This document shows, in pieces, positions 52,161 through 60,925 of a stretch of DNA of 64,000 bases. Numbering within the stretch: the stretch's first letter is position 1; each line of letters opens with the position of its first letter. Under the pieces are notes generated by a model. That model worked only from the letters and a program-made list of their open reading frames with translations, ran no database searches and had not been told where the DNA came from. This DNA is from Streptomyces spiroverticillatus (GTDB lineage Bacteria; Actinomycetota; Actinomycetes; Streptomycetales; Streptomycetaceae): contig BMUX01000006.1 in the NCBI GenBank assembly GCA_014650415.1, positions 248,001 to 312,000 on the forward strand. Direction: 5' to 3'. The position numbers were made by a program, and so were the translations under genes.

Positions 52161-53060
52161 GTGCTCGACCTGTCCAGGCTGCGTGCGCTGCACGCGGTGT
52201 CGGTGTACGGCTCGGTGGCGGGCGCGGCGACCGCTCTCGGCTACACGCCCTCCGCCGTCTCCCAGCAGATCGCCAAGCTGGAACGGGAGACGCGTACGAA
52301 GCTGGTGGAGCGGCGTGGCCGGGGCATCGCCCTGACCGGCGAAGCCCTCCAACTGGCCGCCACCGCACAGGAGTTGCTGGCCATCGTCGAACGCGCCGAG
52401 ACCGCCCTCGAAGAACGCCGCGGCCTGCCGACCGGACGGCTGACGGTGGGGGCGTTCGCCTCGGCGGCCCGGGGCCTGCTGCCGGGCGTCCTCGCGGAAC
52501 TCGCCGCCCTCCACCCGACCCTGGACGTCCGCCTCACCGAAGTCGACCCGCACCTGTCGGTCGACCTGGTCGCCAAGGGCGTACTGGACCTGGCGGTCGC
52601 CCACGACTGGGACATCGCCCCGCTGCCCGCACCCGAGAACGTCGAACAACTGCTCATCGGCGAGGACCTCTGCGACCTGCTGGTGCCGTCGTCCCACCCG
52701 CTCGCGGGCCGTACGGACGTACGCCCCCAGGAACTGGCGGCGGAACGCTGGATCTGCCAGCCGCCGGGAACCGTCTGCCACGACTGGCTGATGCGGATGC
52801 TGCGCGCCGCGGGCTGCGAGCCGGACGTGGCCCACCGGGCGGAGGAACACCAGACGCAGGTGGCGCTGGTGGGCGCGGGCCTGGGCGTCGCCGTCATCCC
52901 CCGCCTGGGCCGGGGCGGACTCCCGTCGGGCGTGACGGCGGTGGGCCTGTCACCGGTGCCGGTGCGCCGGATCTACGCCGTGTGGAGGGCGGGCGCAGGG
53001 GGTCGGCCGGGGGTGCGGGCGGCGGTGGGGGTGCTGCGGGGACGCTGCGAGGGGGCGTAG
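52161..53060 (+). CDS. LysR-family transcriptional regulator
   Basis: 299 residues from the GTG at 52161. The HTH (residues 2-62) reads LDLSRLRALHAVSVYGSVAGAATALGYTPSAVSQQIAKLERET. The C-terminal PBP2-like effector domain includes GRLTVGAFASAARGLLPGVLAELA and DLCDLLVPSSHPLAGRTDV. Divergent from the EamA transporter and probably its activator. Confidence 0.93.
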   Translation: MLDLSRLRALHAVSVYGSVAGAATALGYTPSAVSQQIAKLERETRTKLVERRGRGIALTGEALQLAATAQELLAIVERAETALEERRGLPTGRLTVGAFASAARGLLPGVLAELAALHPTLDVRLTEVDPHLSVDLVAKGVLDLAVAHDWDIAPLPAPENVEQLLIGEDLCDLLVPSSHPLAGRTDVRPQELAAERWICQPPGTVCHDWLMRMLRAAGCEPDVAHRAEEHQTQVALVGAGLGVAVIPRLGRGGLPSGVTAVGLSPVPVRRIYAVWRAGAGGRPGVRAAVGVLRGRCEGA

Positions 53061-53096
53061 GGGCCCTTCTCCGCGGGCGCGGCGACAGTGGCTCGC

Positions 53097-53134
53097 AAAA
53101 GTGGGACACAAACCACCGGAAGTGTCCCACTTTT
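53097..53134. terminator. bidirectional terminator between LysR and DUF937 genes
   Basis: Perfect 13-bp arms AAAAGTGGGACAC / GTGTCCCACTTTT with a 12-nt loop. T-runs at the outer ends give U-tracts in both directions, as expected between convergent genes. Confidence 0.85.
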
Positions 53135-53163
53135 CACGCACCACCACCGTGCCGCGCCGGGTG

Positions 53164-53682
53164 CTACTTCTTGCCGCCCCCCAGCACCTGCCCCAGCAGA
53201 TCCCCGAGCCCGCCGCCACCCGCACCGGGCGCAGCCCCGGCCGCCCCCGGATTCCGCTTCTCCGTGGCCCGCTTCGTCACCACCGCCAGCACCACCGGCA
53301 GCGCGATCTCGATCGCCCGCGTCACCGACGCCTCCGGCAGCCCGGTCTTCTTGGCGACCGCACTGGCCACCGGTTTGGCCATCTTGCCGAGCATCCCGGC
53401 CATCATCCCGCCGCCGAGCAGCCCGCCCAGCCCGCCACCGAGCGCGGCGACGCCCTGGAGAGGCGGATCGGCAGCCTCCGTGAGGGCCGCCCGCACCTCC
53501 TCGGCCTCCTCCGGAGTGGCGTTCTCGGCCTTCTCCGCGAGCCCGCCCGCGAAGGCGTCCGCGGTGGACGCGACGACGCTCTGGGCGCCCGCCGCGTCCG
53601 TACCGAGCAGTCCGGCGATCTCGGCGAGCCTGTCGTCGCCCAGCTCGTTGAGCACGTCCTTCTGAAACGAGTCGTCGTTCAT
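53164..53682 (-). CDS. DUF937 (YidB-like) protein
   Basis: 172 residues from the ATG at 53682; the long open frame behind it belongs to antisense of recD2. N-terminal MNDDSFQKDVLNELGDDRLAEIAGLLGTD and a helical DUF937 region that includes ADAFAGGLAEKAENATPEEAEEVRAAL. A Gly-rich stretch LGGGLGGLLGGGMMAGML and a basic, Gly-rich tail GLGDLLGQVLGGGKK follow. No signal peptide. Function of the family unknown; seen in cell-envelope contexts. The ribosome site is weak and the transcript may be leaderless. Confidence 0.82.
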   Translation of the reverse strand: MNDDSFQKDVLNELGDDRLAEIAGLLGTDAAGAQSVVASTADAFAGGLAEKAENATPEEAEEVRAALTEAADPPLQGVAALGGGLGGLLGGGMMAGMLGKMAKPVASAVAKKTGLPEASVTRAIEIALPVVLAVVTKRATEKRNPGAAGAAPGAGGGGLGDLLGQVLGGGKK

Positions 53683-53751
53683 ACCGGAAACGCTACGTCT
53701 GCACCCAAATGTCGGCACCTTCTGACCGCCCGAAGAAAATCTTTCCGCGCG

Positions 53752-53881
53752 GTACAACCCTCCGCCCCCCTCGCCGGTCATACGTGGCATCAGGGCTTCC
53801 GGGGGGAATCTGGGGGGATTCGGGGGAGGCCTGACACGGAGGGGGACACCGAGGGGCCCGGTCGACGGACCGGGCCCCTCG
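53752..53881 (+). other. candidate short transcript between DUF937 and recD2 genes (53683-53979 otherwise empty)
   Basis: Has GTACAACC at 53752 and GTCAT at 53777, the same spaced pair as at 23650/23674, and ends in a perfect 14-bp hairpin (53850-53863 with 53868-53881, 4-nt loop). Neither flanking gene needs a terminator here because they are divergent. A tiny frame of 16 codons (GTG 53783) lies within. This could be a small RNA, a small ORF or a leader with attenuator for recD2. Confidence 0.4.
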
Positions 53882-53979
53882 ACTCGTACCGGGGCGACCG
53901 ACGACCGCCGCCACCACTGAACCGCACGGTTGTCCACAGCCCCGCCCCCGCTGTCCGACCCCGGCGGTAGCGTCGTCCC

Positions 53980-56331
53980 ATGTCCAGCACAGTCAGCGGC
54001 GCGGCAGGCGCACAGGGTGGTCCGGTCAACAAGGCTGTCGTCGAAGGCGTCCTGGAGCGGATCACGTACGCCAATGAGGAGACCGGGTACACGGTCGGCC
54101 GGGTGGACACCGGGCGCGGGTCCGGCATGGGCGACCTGCTGACCGTCGTCGGGGCGCTGCTCGGCGCGCAGCCGGGGGAGTCCCTGCGGATGGAGGGGCG
54201 TTGGGGGTCCCATCCGCAGTACGGCAAGCAGTTCACGGTGGACAACTACACGACTGTGCTGCCCGCCACCATCCAGGGCATCCGGCGCTACCTCGGGTCC
54301 GGGCTCATCAAGGGCATCGGCCCGGTCATGGCCGACCGCATCACCACCCACTTCGGCGTCGACACCCTCGACATCATCGAGCAGCAGCCCAAGAGGCTGG
54401 TCGAGGTCCCCGGGCTCGGGCCCAAGCGGACGAAGATGATCGCCGTCGCCTGGGAGGAGCAGAAGGCCATCAAGGAGGTCATGGTCTTCCTCCAGAGCGT
54501 CGGCGTCTCCACGTCCGTCGCCGTCCGCATCTACAAGAAGTACGGGGACGCCTCGATCTCCGTCGTGAAGAACCAGCCCTACCGGCTCGCCGCCGACGTC
54601 TGGGGCATCGGCTTCCTCACCGCCGACCGCATCGCCCAGGCCGTCGGCATCCCGCACGACAGCCCCGACCGGGTGAAGGCGGGATTGCAGTACGCCCTGT
54701 CGCAGTCCACCGACCAGGGGCACTGCTTCCTGCCCGAGGAGCAGCTGATCAGCGCCTCGGTGAAGCTGCTCCAGGTCGACACCGGGCTGGTCATCGACTG
54801 CCTGGGGGAGCTGGCGGAGGACCCGGAGGGTGTCGTACGGGAGAAGGTTCCGGGGCCGGAGGGGCCGGGCGGGGAGCCGGTCACCGCCGTCTACCTGGTG
54901 CCCTTCCACCGGGCCGAACTCTCCCTCGCCGGGCAGGTGATGCGCCTGCTGCGCACGGACGAGGACCGGATGCCCGGGTTCCGGGATGTGGACTGGGGGA
55001 AGGCGCTCGGGTGGCTCGCGCAACGGACCAAGGCTTCCCTCGCCCCCGAGCAGGAGGCCGCCGTCAAGCTCGCGTTGACGCAGAAGGTCGCCGTGCTGAC
55101 GGGCGGCCCCGGCTGCGGCAAGTCGTTCACCGTACGGTCCGTCGTGGAGCTCGCGCGGGCGAAGAAGGCGAAGGTGGTGCTGGCCGCCCCCACCGGCCGG
55201 GCGGCCAAGCGGCTGTCGGAGCTGACGGGGGCCGAGGCGTCGACCGTGCACCGGCTGCTGGAGCTCAAGCCCGGCGGGGACGCGGCGTACGACCGCGAAC
55301 GGCCCCTGGACGCCGACCTGGTGGTCGTCGACGAGGCGTCCATGCTCGATCTGCTGCTCGCCAACAAGCTCGTCAAGGCGGTGGCACCCGGTGCCCACCT
55401 GCTCCTGGTGGGGGACGTCGACCAGCTGCCGTCCGTCGGGGCGGGGGAAGTGCTGCGGGACCTGCTCGCCAAGGACGGGCCCGTACCGCACGTGCGGCTC
55501 ACCCAGATCTTCCGGCAGGCCCAGCAGTCCGGCGTCGTCACCAACGCCCACCGGATCAACTCCGGCGAGCACCCCCTCACCCAGGGACTCAAGGACTTCT
55601 TCCTCTTCGTCGAGGACGACACCGAGGAGGCGGCCCGGCTCACGGTCGACGTCGCCGCGCACCGCATCCCCCGCAAGTTCGGGCTCGACCCGCGCACGGA
55701 CGTGCAGGTCCTCACCCCCATGCACCGCAGCGCGGCCGGCGCAGGCAACCTCAACGGCCTGCTCCAGCAGGCCATCACCCCCGCCCGCCCCAACCTCCCC
55801 GAGAAGCGGTTCGGCGGGCGGACCTTCCGCGTCGGTGACAAAGTAACCCAGATCAGGAACAACTACGACAAGGGGGAGAACGGCGTCTTCAACGGGACCG
55901 TCGGCGTCGTCACCGCGCTGGACCCGGTCGAGCAGACGCTGACCGTCCGTACGGACGAGGACGAGGAGGTCCCGTACGACTTCGACGAACTGGACGAATT
56001 GGCACACGCGTACGCGGTCACCATCCACCGCTCCCAGGGGAGTGAATATCCGGCCGTGGTGATTCCGGTCACCTCCGGGGCCTGGATGATGCTCCAGCGG
56101 AATCTGCTCTACACCGCCGTGACCCGGGCCAAGAAGCTGGTCGTGCTGGTGGGCTCGCGCAAGGCCATCGGGCAGGCCGTGCGCACGGTTTCGGCCGGTC
56201 GCAGGTGCACCGCACTCGCCCATCGGCTCGCGGGCGGAACGTACGTACCGACTCCCCGGCAACCCCCCGAGGGCCATCGGTGGGAAACATCACCCGGGGG
56301 TTCCGGAACCGGGGCGAAGGGGGCAGTATGA
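53980..56331 (+). CDS. recD2: ATP-dependent DNA helicase, RecD2-type
   Basis: 783 residues. N-terminal OB-like and HhH region: VDTLDIIEQQPKRLVEVPGLGPKRTKM and SVGVSTSVAVRIYKKYGDA are HhH-type DNA contacts. Superfamily 1B helicase core: Walker A Lys381 in GGPGCGKSFT, motif II VVVDEASM, motif III LLLVGDVDQLPSVG, VRLTQIFRQ and motif VI YAVTIHRSQGSEYPAV with TAVTRAKKLVVLVG. It unwinds 5'-3' without RecBC; actinobacteria use AdnAB or RecBCD separately, so this is the stand-alone type. The Walker A has GCGKS rather than the common GTGKT. Followed by citrate synthase, with a short overlapping upstream ORF between. Confidence 0.93.
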   Translation: MSSTVSGAAGAQGGPVNKAVVEGVLERITYANEETGYTVGRVDTGRGSGMGDLLTVVGALLGAQPGESLRMEGRWGSHPQYGKQFTVDNYTTVLPATIQGIRRYLGSGLIKGIGPVMADRITTHFGVDTLDIIEQQPKRLVEVPGLGPKRTKMIAVAWEEQKAIKEVMVFLQSVGVSTSVAVRIYKKYGDASISVVKNQPYRLAADVWGIGFLTADRIAQAVGIPHDSPDRVKAGLQYALSQSTDQGHCFLPEEQLISASVKLLQVDTGLVIDCLGELAEDPEGVVREKVPGPEGPGGEPVTAVYLVPFHRAELSLAGQVMRLLRTDEDRMPGFRDVDWGKALGWLAQRTKASLAPEQEAAVKLALTQKVAVLTGGPGCGKSFTVRSVVELARAKKAKVVLAAPTGRAAKRLSELTGAEASTVHRLLELKPGGDAAYDRERPLDADLVVVDEASMLDLLLANKLVKAVAPGAHLLLVGDVDQLPSVGAGEVLRDLLAKDGPVPHVRLTQIFRQAQQSGVVTNAHRINSGEHPLTQGLKDFFLFVEDDTEEAARLTVDVAAHRIPRKFGLDPRTDVQVLTPMHRSAAGAGNLNGLLQQAITPARPNLPEKRFGGRTFRVGDKVTQIRNNYDKGENGVFNGTVGVVTALDPVEQTLTVRTDEDEEVPYDFDELDELAHAYAVTIHRSQGSEYPAVVIPVTSGAWMMLQRNLLYTAVTRAKKLVVLVGSRKAIGQAVRTVSAGRRCTALAHRLAGGTYVPTPRQPPEGHRWETSPGGSGTGAKGAV

Positions 56332-56414
56332 GCAGGTTGGCGGCACTCAGTGCCGCGAACTGGCCTGTTGGCCGACCCCGAGTGCACTCTGCTGAGCCAA
56401 GTGGGGGATGGTAG
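56328..56414 (+). CDS. possible upstream ORF of citrate synthase (28 residues)
   Basis: ATG at 56328 with GAAGGGGG in front, overlapping the recD2 stop (ATGA). It reads MSRLAALSAANWPVGRPRVH... and stops at 56414, 50 bp before the citrate synthase GTG. The ribosome site is strong, but the peptide has no recognised family. It could be a leader peptide or a chance frame. Confidence 0.35.
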   Translation: MSRLAALSAANWPVGRPRVHSAEPSGGW

Positions 56415-56464
56415 AGACAGTCAGGGCACCTCGAAGAAGAGGCACTACGTCGGTGAGGGATGAC

Positions 56465-57760
56465 GTGAGCGAGAGCGACAACTCTGTAGTACTGCGGTAC
56501 GGCGATGGCGAGTACACCTACCCGGTGATCGACAGCACCGTCGGCGACAAGGGCTTCGACATCGGGAAGCTCCGGGCCCAGACCGGTCTGGTCACCCTGG
56601 ACAGCGGATACGGCAACACTGCCGCCTACAAATCCGCGATCACCTACCTCGACGGTGAGCAGGGCATCCTGCGCTACCGCGGGTACCCGATCGAGCAGCT
56701 GGCGGAGCAGAGCAGCTTCCTGGAGACCGCCTACCTGCTGATCAACGGCGAACTTCCGAAGGACGACGAGCTGTCGACCTTCAAGAACGAGATCACCCAG
56801 CACACGCTGCTGCACGAAGACGTCAAGCGGTTCTTCGACGGCTTCCCGCGCGACGCGCACCCGATGGCCATGCTGTCCTCGGTCGTCTCGGCGCTGTCCA
56901 CGTTCTACCAGGACAGCCACAACCCGTTCGACGAGCAGCAGCGCCACCTCTCGACGATCCGTCTGCTGGCCAAGCTGCCGACGATCGCCGCGTACGCGTA
57001 CAAGAAGTCGATCGGCCACCCGTTCGTCTACCCGCGCAACGACCTCGGCTACGTCGAGAACTTCCTGCGGATGACCTTCTCGGTCCCCGCCCAGGAGTAC
57101 GACCTGGACCCGGTCGTCGTCTCCGCGCTGGAGAAGCTGCTCATCCTGCACGCGGACCACGAGCAGAACTGCTCGACCTCCACCGTGCGCCTGGTCGGCT
57201 CCTCGCAGGCGAACATGTTCGCCTCGATCTCCGCCGGCATCTCCGCCCTCTGGGGCCCCCTGCACGGCGGCGCCAACGCGTCCGTGCTGGAGATGCTGGA
57301 GGCCATCCAGGCCGACGGCGGCGACGTCGACGCCTTCATCCGCAAGGTGAAGAACAAGGAGGACGGCGTCCGCCTGATGGGCTTCGGCCACCGGGTGTAC
57401 AAGTCCTTCGACCCGCGCGCCAAGATCATCAAGGCGGCGGCGCACGACGTCCTCTCGGCCCTCGGCAAGTCCGACGAGCTGCTGGACATCGCGCTGAAGC
57501 TGGAGGAGCACGCGCTCTCCGACGAGTACTTCGTCTCGCGCAACCTCTACCCGAACGTCGACTTCTACACGGGTCTGATCTACCGGGCGATGGGCTTCCC
57601 CACCGACATGTTCACCGTGCTCTTCGCGATCGGCCGCCTTCCGGGCTGGATCGCGCAGTGGCACGAGATGATCAAGGAGCCGGGTTCCCGTATCGGCCGC
57701 CCGCGCCAGATCTACACCGGCGAGGTCCTGCGCGACTTCGTCCCGGTCGAGGGCCGCTGA
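56465..57760 (+). CDS. citA: citrate synthase (type II, dimer/hexamer-type)
   Basis: Condenses oxaloacetate and acetyl-CoA to citrate, the first TCA step. 431 residues from the GTG at 56465 (GAGGGA just before); an in-frame GTG 12 bp earlier is an alternative. Motifs: LRYRGYPIEQLAE, LHADHEQNCSTSTVRLVGSSQANMFA, the active-site His in LHGGANASVLEML, the second His and Asp region in GFGHRVYKSFDPRAK, and RPRQIYTGE at the end. It follows recD2 and the small upstream ORF. Confidence 0.97.
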   Translation: MSESDNSVVLRYGDGEYTYPVIDSTVGDKGFDIGKLRAQTGLVTLDSGYGNTAAYKSAITYLDGEQGILRYRGYPIEQLAEQSSFLETAYLLINGELPKDDELSTFKNEITQHTLLHEDVKRFFDGFPRDAHPMAMLSSVVSALSTFYQDSHNPFDEQQRHLSTIRLLAKLPTIAAYAYKKSIGHPFVYPRNDLGYVENFLRMTFSVPAQEYDLDPVVVSALEKLLILHADHEQNCSTSTVRLVGSSQANMFASISAGISALWGPLHGGANASVLEMLEAIQADGGDVDAFIRKVKNKEDGVRLMGFGHRVYKSFDPRAKIIKAAAHDVLSALGKSDELLDIALKLEEHALSDEYFVSRNLYPNVDFYTGLIYRAMGFPTDMFTVLFAIGRLPGWIAQWHEMIKEPGSRIGRPRQIYTGEVLRDFVPVEGR

Positions 57761-57789
57761 CCCTCCGCCCCATTGGGCCGGAACAGCGA

Positions 57790-57839
57790 AAAGCGCCCCG
57801 CCGCCGATCCCCCCACGGGTCGACGATGCGGGGCGCTTT
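57790..57839 (+). terminator. terminator of citrate synthase
   Basis: 12-bp arms (AAAGCGCCCCGC and complement) flanking a 26-nt loop, 29 bp after the stop, ending in TTTCCTGTTT. Confidence 0.7.
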
Positions 57840-58234
57840 CCTGTTTCCCGGATCGGATTCCCCCCACGGGATCCCCACCGGGCGTCTGACGGCTTGCGCC
57901 GCCAGAAGTCTCAGGGTCGTGCGTCCTGCTCGGTCCTGCGTCCTGCTTCGTACGGTCCTGCCTCGTACGGTCCTGTTCCGTACGTCCTGCCGCTGCGGTC
58001 CGCCAGGACACGTAGCGAACGGGAGGGCCGCTCAAAGCTCCCCGGTGTACGTGTCCCGGCCAACGCTTGCCGGGGACGTCCCCCAAGACATCCCGCGTCG
58101 AACGTCCCCCAAGACGTTCTTGGCATCGCTTCTTAGACTCGCGACCCCGGCCAATGGTTACCCCCCCAACACAGTGATCTACGTCACTCCACAGTGCACT
58201 CTCGTTGCGACGCGTTCGTGTGTGTTGGTGTACG
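57840..58234. other. 395-bp gap between citrate synthase and copper ATPase genes
   Basis: No gene. Holds GTCCTG repeats (next entry). Another direct repeat, ACGTCCCCCAAGAC, occurs twice at about 58075 and 58109. Genes on both sides converge here, so no promoter is required. The region near 58150 is A/T-richer. Confidence 0.55.
57923..57991 (+). repeat. degenerate 15-bp tandem repeats with GTCCTG core
   Basis: GTCCTG occurs six times; three near-identical units GTCCTGCTTCGTACG, GTCCTGCCTCGTACG and GTCCTGTTCCGTAC run from 57940 to 57983. Resembles the TTCGTCGTAC repeat after the hexosaminidase gene (shared CGTAC). Confidence 0.8.
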
Positions 58235-60514
58235 TCATGTGAAGGTACGTAGCCGAAGGCTGTTTGTCACTACAAAGACGGAAGAGAATGCCATCGCAAA
58301 TCCGGCGATCATCGGGTTGAGCAGCCCCGCAGCCGCCAACGGGAGCGCCGCGACGTTGTAGCCGAAGGCCCAGAACAGGTTCCCCTTGATGGTCGCCAGG
58401 GTCTTCCGGGACAGCCGGATCGCGTCCGCCGCGACCCGCAGATCTCCTCGTACGAGCGTCAGGTCGCCGGCCTCGATCGCCGCGTCCGTGCCGGTGCCCA
58501 TGGCCAGGCCCAGATCGGCGGTGGCGAGCGCCGCCGCGTCGTTCACGCCGTCGCCCACCATCGCGACCGTGCGGCCCTCGCCCTGGAGGCGGGCGACCAC
58601 GGCGGCCTTCTCCTCGGGCAGGACCTCCGCGTACACCTGTGCCGCGTCGATGCCCACCTCGGCGGCGACCGCGTCGGCCACCCGCCGGTTGTCCCCGGTC
58701 AGCAGCACCGGCACGAGGCCGAGCGCGCGCAGGTCCCGTACCGCCTCGGCGCTGCTCGCCTTCACGGTGTCCGCGACGGTGAGCACCCCGCGCGCCTCTC
58801 CGTCCCAGGCGACCGCGACGGCGGTACGTCCCCGGGCCTCGGCGGCGGCCTTCGCGTCGGCCAGCTCCGGCGGCAGCTCGATCGCGGCGTCGGAGAGCAG
58901 CTTTTCCCGGCCCACGAGGACGGCGTGCCCCTCGACCTCGCCCCGCACGCCCAGCCCGGGGACGTTCACGAAGCCGGTGACGGCCGGGAGGCCGGGGTCA
59001 GCAGGGAGTCCGGGGCCCGCGGGAAGGTCCGCTCGCGCGCCCTCGGCCACCGCCCGCGCGATCGGGTGCTCGGAGGCGTGCTCCAGCGCCCCCGCGAGCC
59101 GCAGCAGCTCCCTGCGGTCCACACCGGCGGCCGGGAGCACGTCCGTCAGCTCCATCCGCCCGGTCGTCACCGTGCCGGTCTTGTCCAGCACGACGGTGTC
59201 CACCCGGCGGGTCGACTCCAGCACCTCGGGCCCCTTGATCAGGATGCCGAGCTGCGCGCCCCGCCCCGTGCCCACCATCAGCGCGGTCGGCGTCGCCAGC
59301 CCCAGCGCGCACGGGCACGCGATGATCAGCACCGCGACGGCGGCGGTGAACGCGGCCGTCACGTCGTCCGTCGCCAGCAGCCACCCCACCAGCGTCCCCA
59401 GCGCGATCAGCAGCACGACCGGCACGAAGACCGCCGAGATGCGGTCCGCGAGCCGCTGCACCTGCGCCTTGCCGTTCTGCGCGTCCTCCACGGCCTTCGC
59501 CATCCGGGCGAGCTGTGTGTCCGCGCCGACGGAGGCCGCCTCGACGACGATCCGCCCGCCCGCGTTCACGGTGGCCCCGGTGACCCTGTCGCCCGGTCCC
59601 ACGTCCACCGGCACCGACTCGCCGGTCAGCATCGAGGCGTCCACCGCCGAGTCGCCCTCGACCACGGTGCCGTCGGTGGCGACCTTCTCCCCGGGACGTA
59701 CGACGAACCGGTCGCGGACGGACAGCAGCCGGACCGGAATCCGTACCTCCTGATTGCCCCGCAGTACGGCCACGTCCGTGGCCCCCAGCTCCATCAGCGC
59801 CCGCAGCGCCGCCCCCGCCTTCCGCTTGGAGCGGGCCTCCAGCCAGCGGCCGAGCAGGATGAACACGGTGACCCCGGCGGCCACTTCCAGGTAGATCGTC
59901 GACGCCCCGTCAAAGCGGCCCACCGTCAGGTCGAAGCCGTGCCGCATCCCCGGCATCCCCGCGTCCCCGAAGAACAGTGCCCACAGCGACCAGGCGAAGG
60001 CCGCCAGGGTGCCGGTCGAGACGAGGGTGTCCATGGTGGCCGCGCCGTGCCGCAGGTTCGTCCAGGCGGCCCGGTGGAAGGGCAGCGCACCCCAGACCAC
60101 GACGGGCGCGGCCAGCGTCAGGGACAGCCACTGCCAGTTGTCGAACTGGAGGGCCGGGACCATCGACAGCAGCACGACGGGGGCCGCCAGCAGCGCACAG
60201 ACGATCAGGCGCTGCCGCAGGGCGGAGAGTTCACGGTCCGGTTCCTCCGCCGGGGCGTCCTCGGGTTCGCGTGCGGCGGGCTCCTCGGCCGTGTAGCCCG
60301 TCTTCACGACCGTGGCGATGAGGTCGGGAACGGCGACCGAGGATCCGTCGTACGCGATCCGCGCTTTCTCCGTCGCGTAGTTGACGGTGGCGGCCACCCC
60401 CTCCATCCGGTTGAGCTTCTTCTCGATGCGGGCCGCGCAGGAGGCGCAGGTCATGCCGCCGATGGCCAGCTCGACATGGGTGTCCAGGGGGACGGGCGGG
60501 GTGGCGCTGTTCAT
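58235..60514 (-). CDS. copA: copper-translocating P1B-type ATPase
   Basis: Exports Cu+ (or imports for cuproproteins) using ATP. 759 residues. One N-terminal HMA domain with GMTCASC (Cys23, Cys26). Eight membrane helices: CPC at Cys400-Pro-Cys402 (AVLIIACPCALGLATPT) gives the transport site. Phosphorylation site Asp444 in VLDKTGTVTTG; HP locus SEHPIARAV; hinge VGDGVNDAAALATADLGLAMGTGTDAA; and the later NxxxxxYN/MxxxS-type residues in GYNVAALPLAAAGLLNP and MAFSSVFVVTNSLRL, which fit P1B-1. Second gene after the chaperone, separated by a strong hairpin that may lower its expression. Confidence 0.96.
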   Translation of the reverse strand: MNSATPPVPLDTHVELAIGGMTCASCAARIEKKLNRMEGVAATVNYATEKARIAYDGSSVAVPDLIATVVKTGYTAEEPAAREPEDAPAEEPDRELSALRQRLIVCALLAAPVVLLSMVPALQFDNWQWLSLTLAAPVVVWGALPFHRAAWTNLRHGAATMDTLVSTGTLAAFAWSLWALFFGDAGMPGMRHGFDLTVGRFDGASTIYLEVAAGVTVFILLGRWLEARSKRKAGAALRALMELGATDVAVLRGNQEVRIPVRLLSVRDRFVVRPGEKVATDGTVVEGDSAVDASMLTGESVPVDVGPGDRVTGATVNAGGRIVVEAASVGADTQLARMAKAVEDAQNGKAQVQRLADRISAVFVPVVLLIALGTLVGWLLATDDVTAAFTAAVAVLIIACPCALGLATPTALMVGTGRGAQLGILIKGPEVLESTRRVDTVVLDKTGTVTTGRMELTDVLPAAGVDRRELLRLAGALEHASEHPIARAVAEGARADLPAGPGLPADPGLPAVTGFVNVPGLGVRGEVEGHAVLVGREKLLSDAAIELPPELADAKAAAEARGRTAVAVAWDGEARGVLTVADTVKASSAEAVRDLRALGLVPVLLTGDNRRVADAVAAEVGIDAAQVYAEVLPEEKAAVVARLQGEGRTVAMVGDGVNDAAALATADLGLAMGTGTDAAIEAGDLTLVRGDLRVAADAIRLSRKTLATIKGNLFWAFGYNVAALPLAAAGLLNPMIAGFAMAFSSVFVVTNSLRLRTFT

Positions 60515-60534
60515 CGGGGCTCCAGACGACGGAC

Positions 60535-60578
60535 GGGGCCGTACCCGTCCAGTATGGGCAACTGGCGGGTACGGCCCC
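60535..60578. terminator. attenuating hairpin between copper chaperone and ATPase genes
   Basis: 13-bp perfect arms (GGGGCCGTACCCG and complement) continuing into a 5-bp inner stem (CCAGT/ACTGG) with a single bulge. No U-tract on the minus strand is obvious, so partial termination or RNA stabilisation are both possible. Confidence 0.6.
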
Positions 60579-60598
60579 GAAGCGTGCGGGGGAGCGGG

Positions 60599-60925
60599 TC
60601 AGAGGGTGCCGACCAGCTCGTACCCGGCCTCGTCGACGGCGGCGCGGACGGCCTCCTCGTCCAGCGGGGCGGCCGAGACGACGGTGACCTGACCGGTCGA
60701 GGCGACGGCCTTGACCGAGCTGACGCCGTCGATCTCGGAGATCTCGCCGGAGACCGCGCCCTCGCAGTGGCCGCAGGTCATGCCCTTGACCTCGTACACC
60801 GTGGTCACGGAGCCGACGGCCACGTCCGCCGCGCCGGTGGAACCGCAGGAACCGGACGGCGAGCAGCAGGAGCCGGAGGCCGGGGCGGTCTCGGCGGGGG
60901 CGGGGGTCTGGGTCTCAGCGGTCAT
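60599..60925 (-). CDS. copZ: copper chaperone, HMA domain, with Cys-rich N-terminus
   Basis: 108 residues from the ATG at 60925 (GAGGAG upstream). HMA domain (about 42-108): YEVKGMTCGHCEGAV with Cys51 and Cys54, then a predicted beta-alpha-beta order ending AAVDEAGYELVGTL. Unusually, a 40-residue N-terminal arm carries extra Cys (Cys20, Cys21 and Cys27 in SCCSPSGSCGS), beyond the usual about 68-residue CopZ length. Passes Cu+ to CopA. First gene of the copper operon; a CsoR site 85-101 bp upstream. Confidence 0.93.
   Translation of the reverse strand: MTAETQTPAPAETAPASGSCCSPSGSCGSTGAADVAVGSVTTVYEVKGMTCGHCEGAVSGEISEIDGVSSVKAVASTGQVTVVSAAPLDEEAVRAAVDEAGYELVGTL

Noticed and set aside
53683..56277. 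Long N-terminal extension of the DUF937 protein opposite recD2
   Set aside because: Only the last 172 codons (from 53682) have the family pattern; the rest is antisense to recD2.
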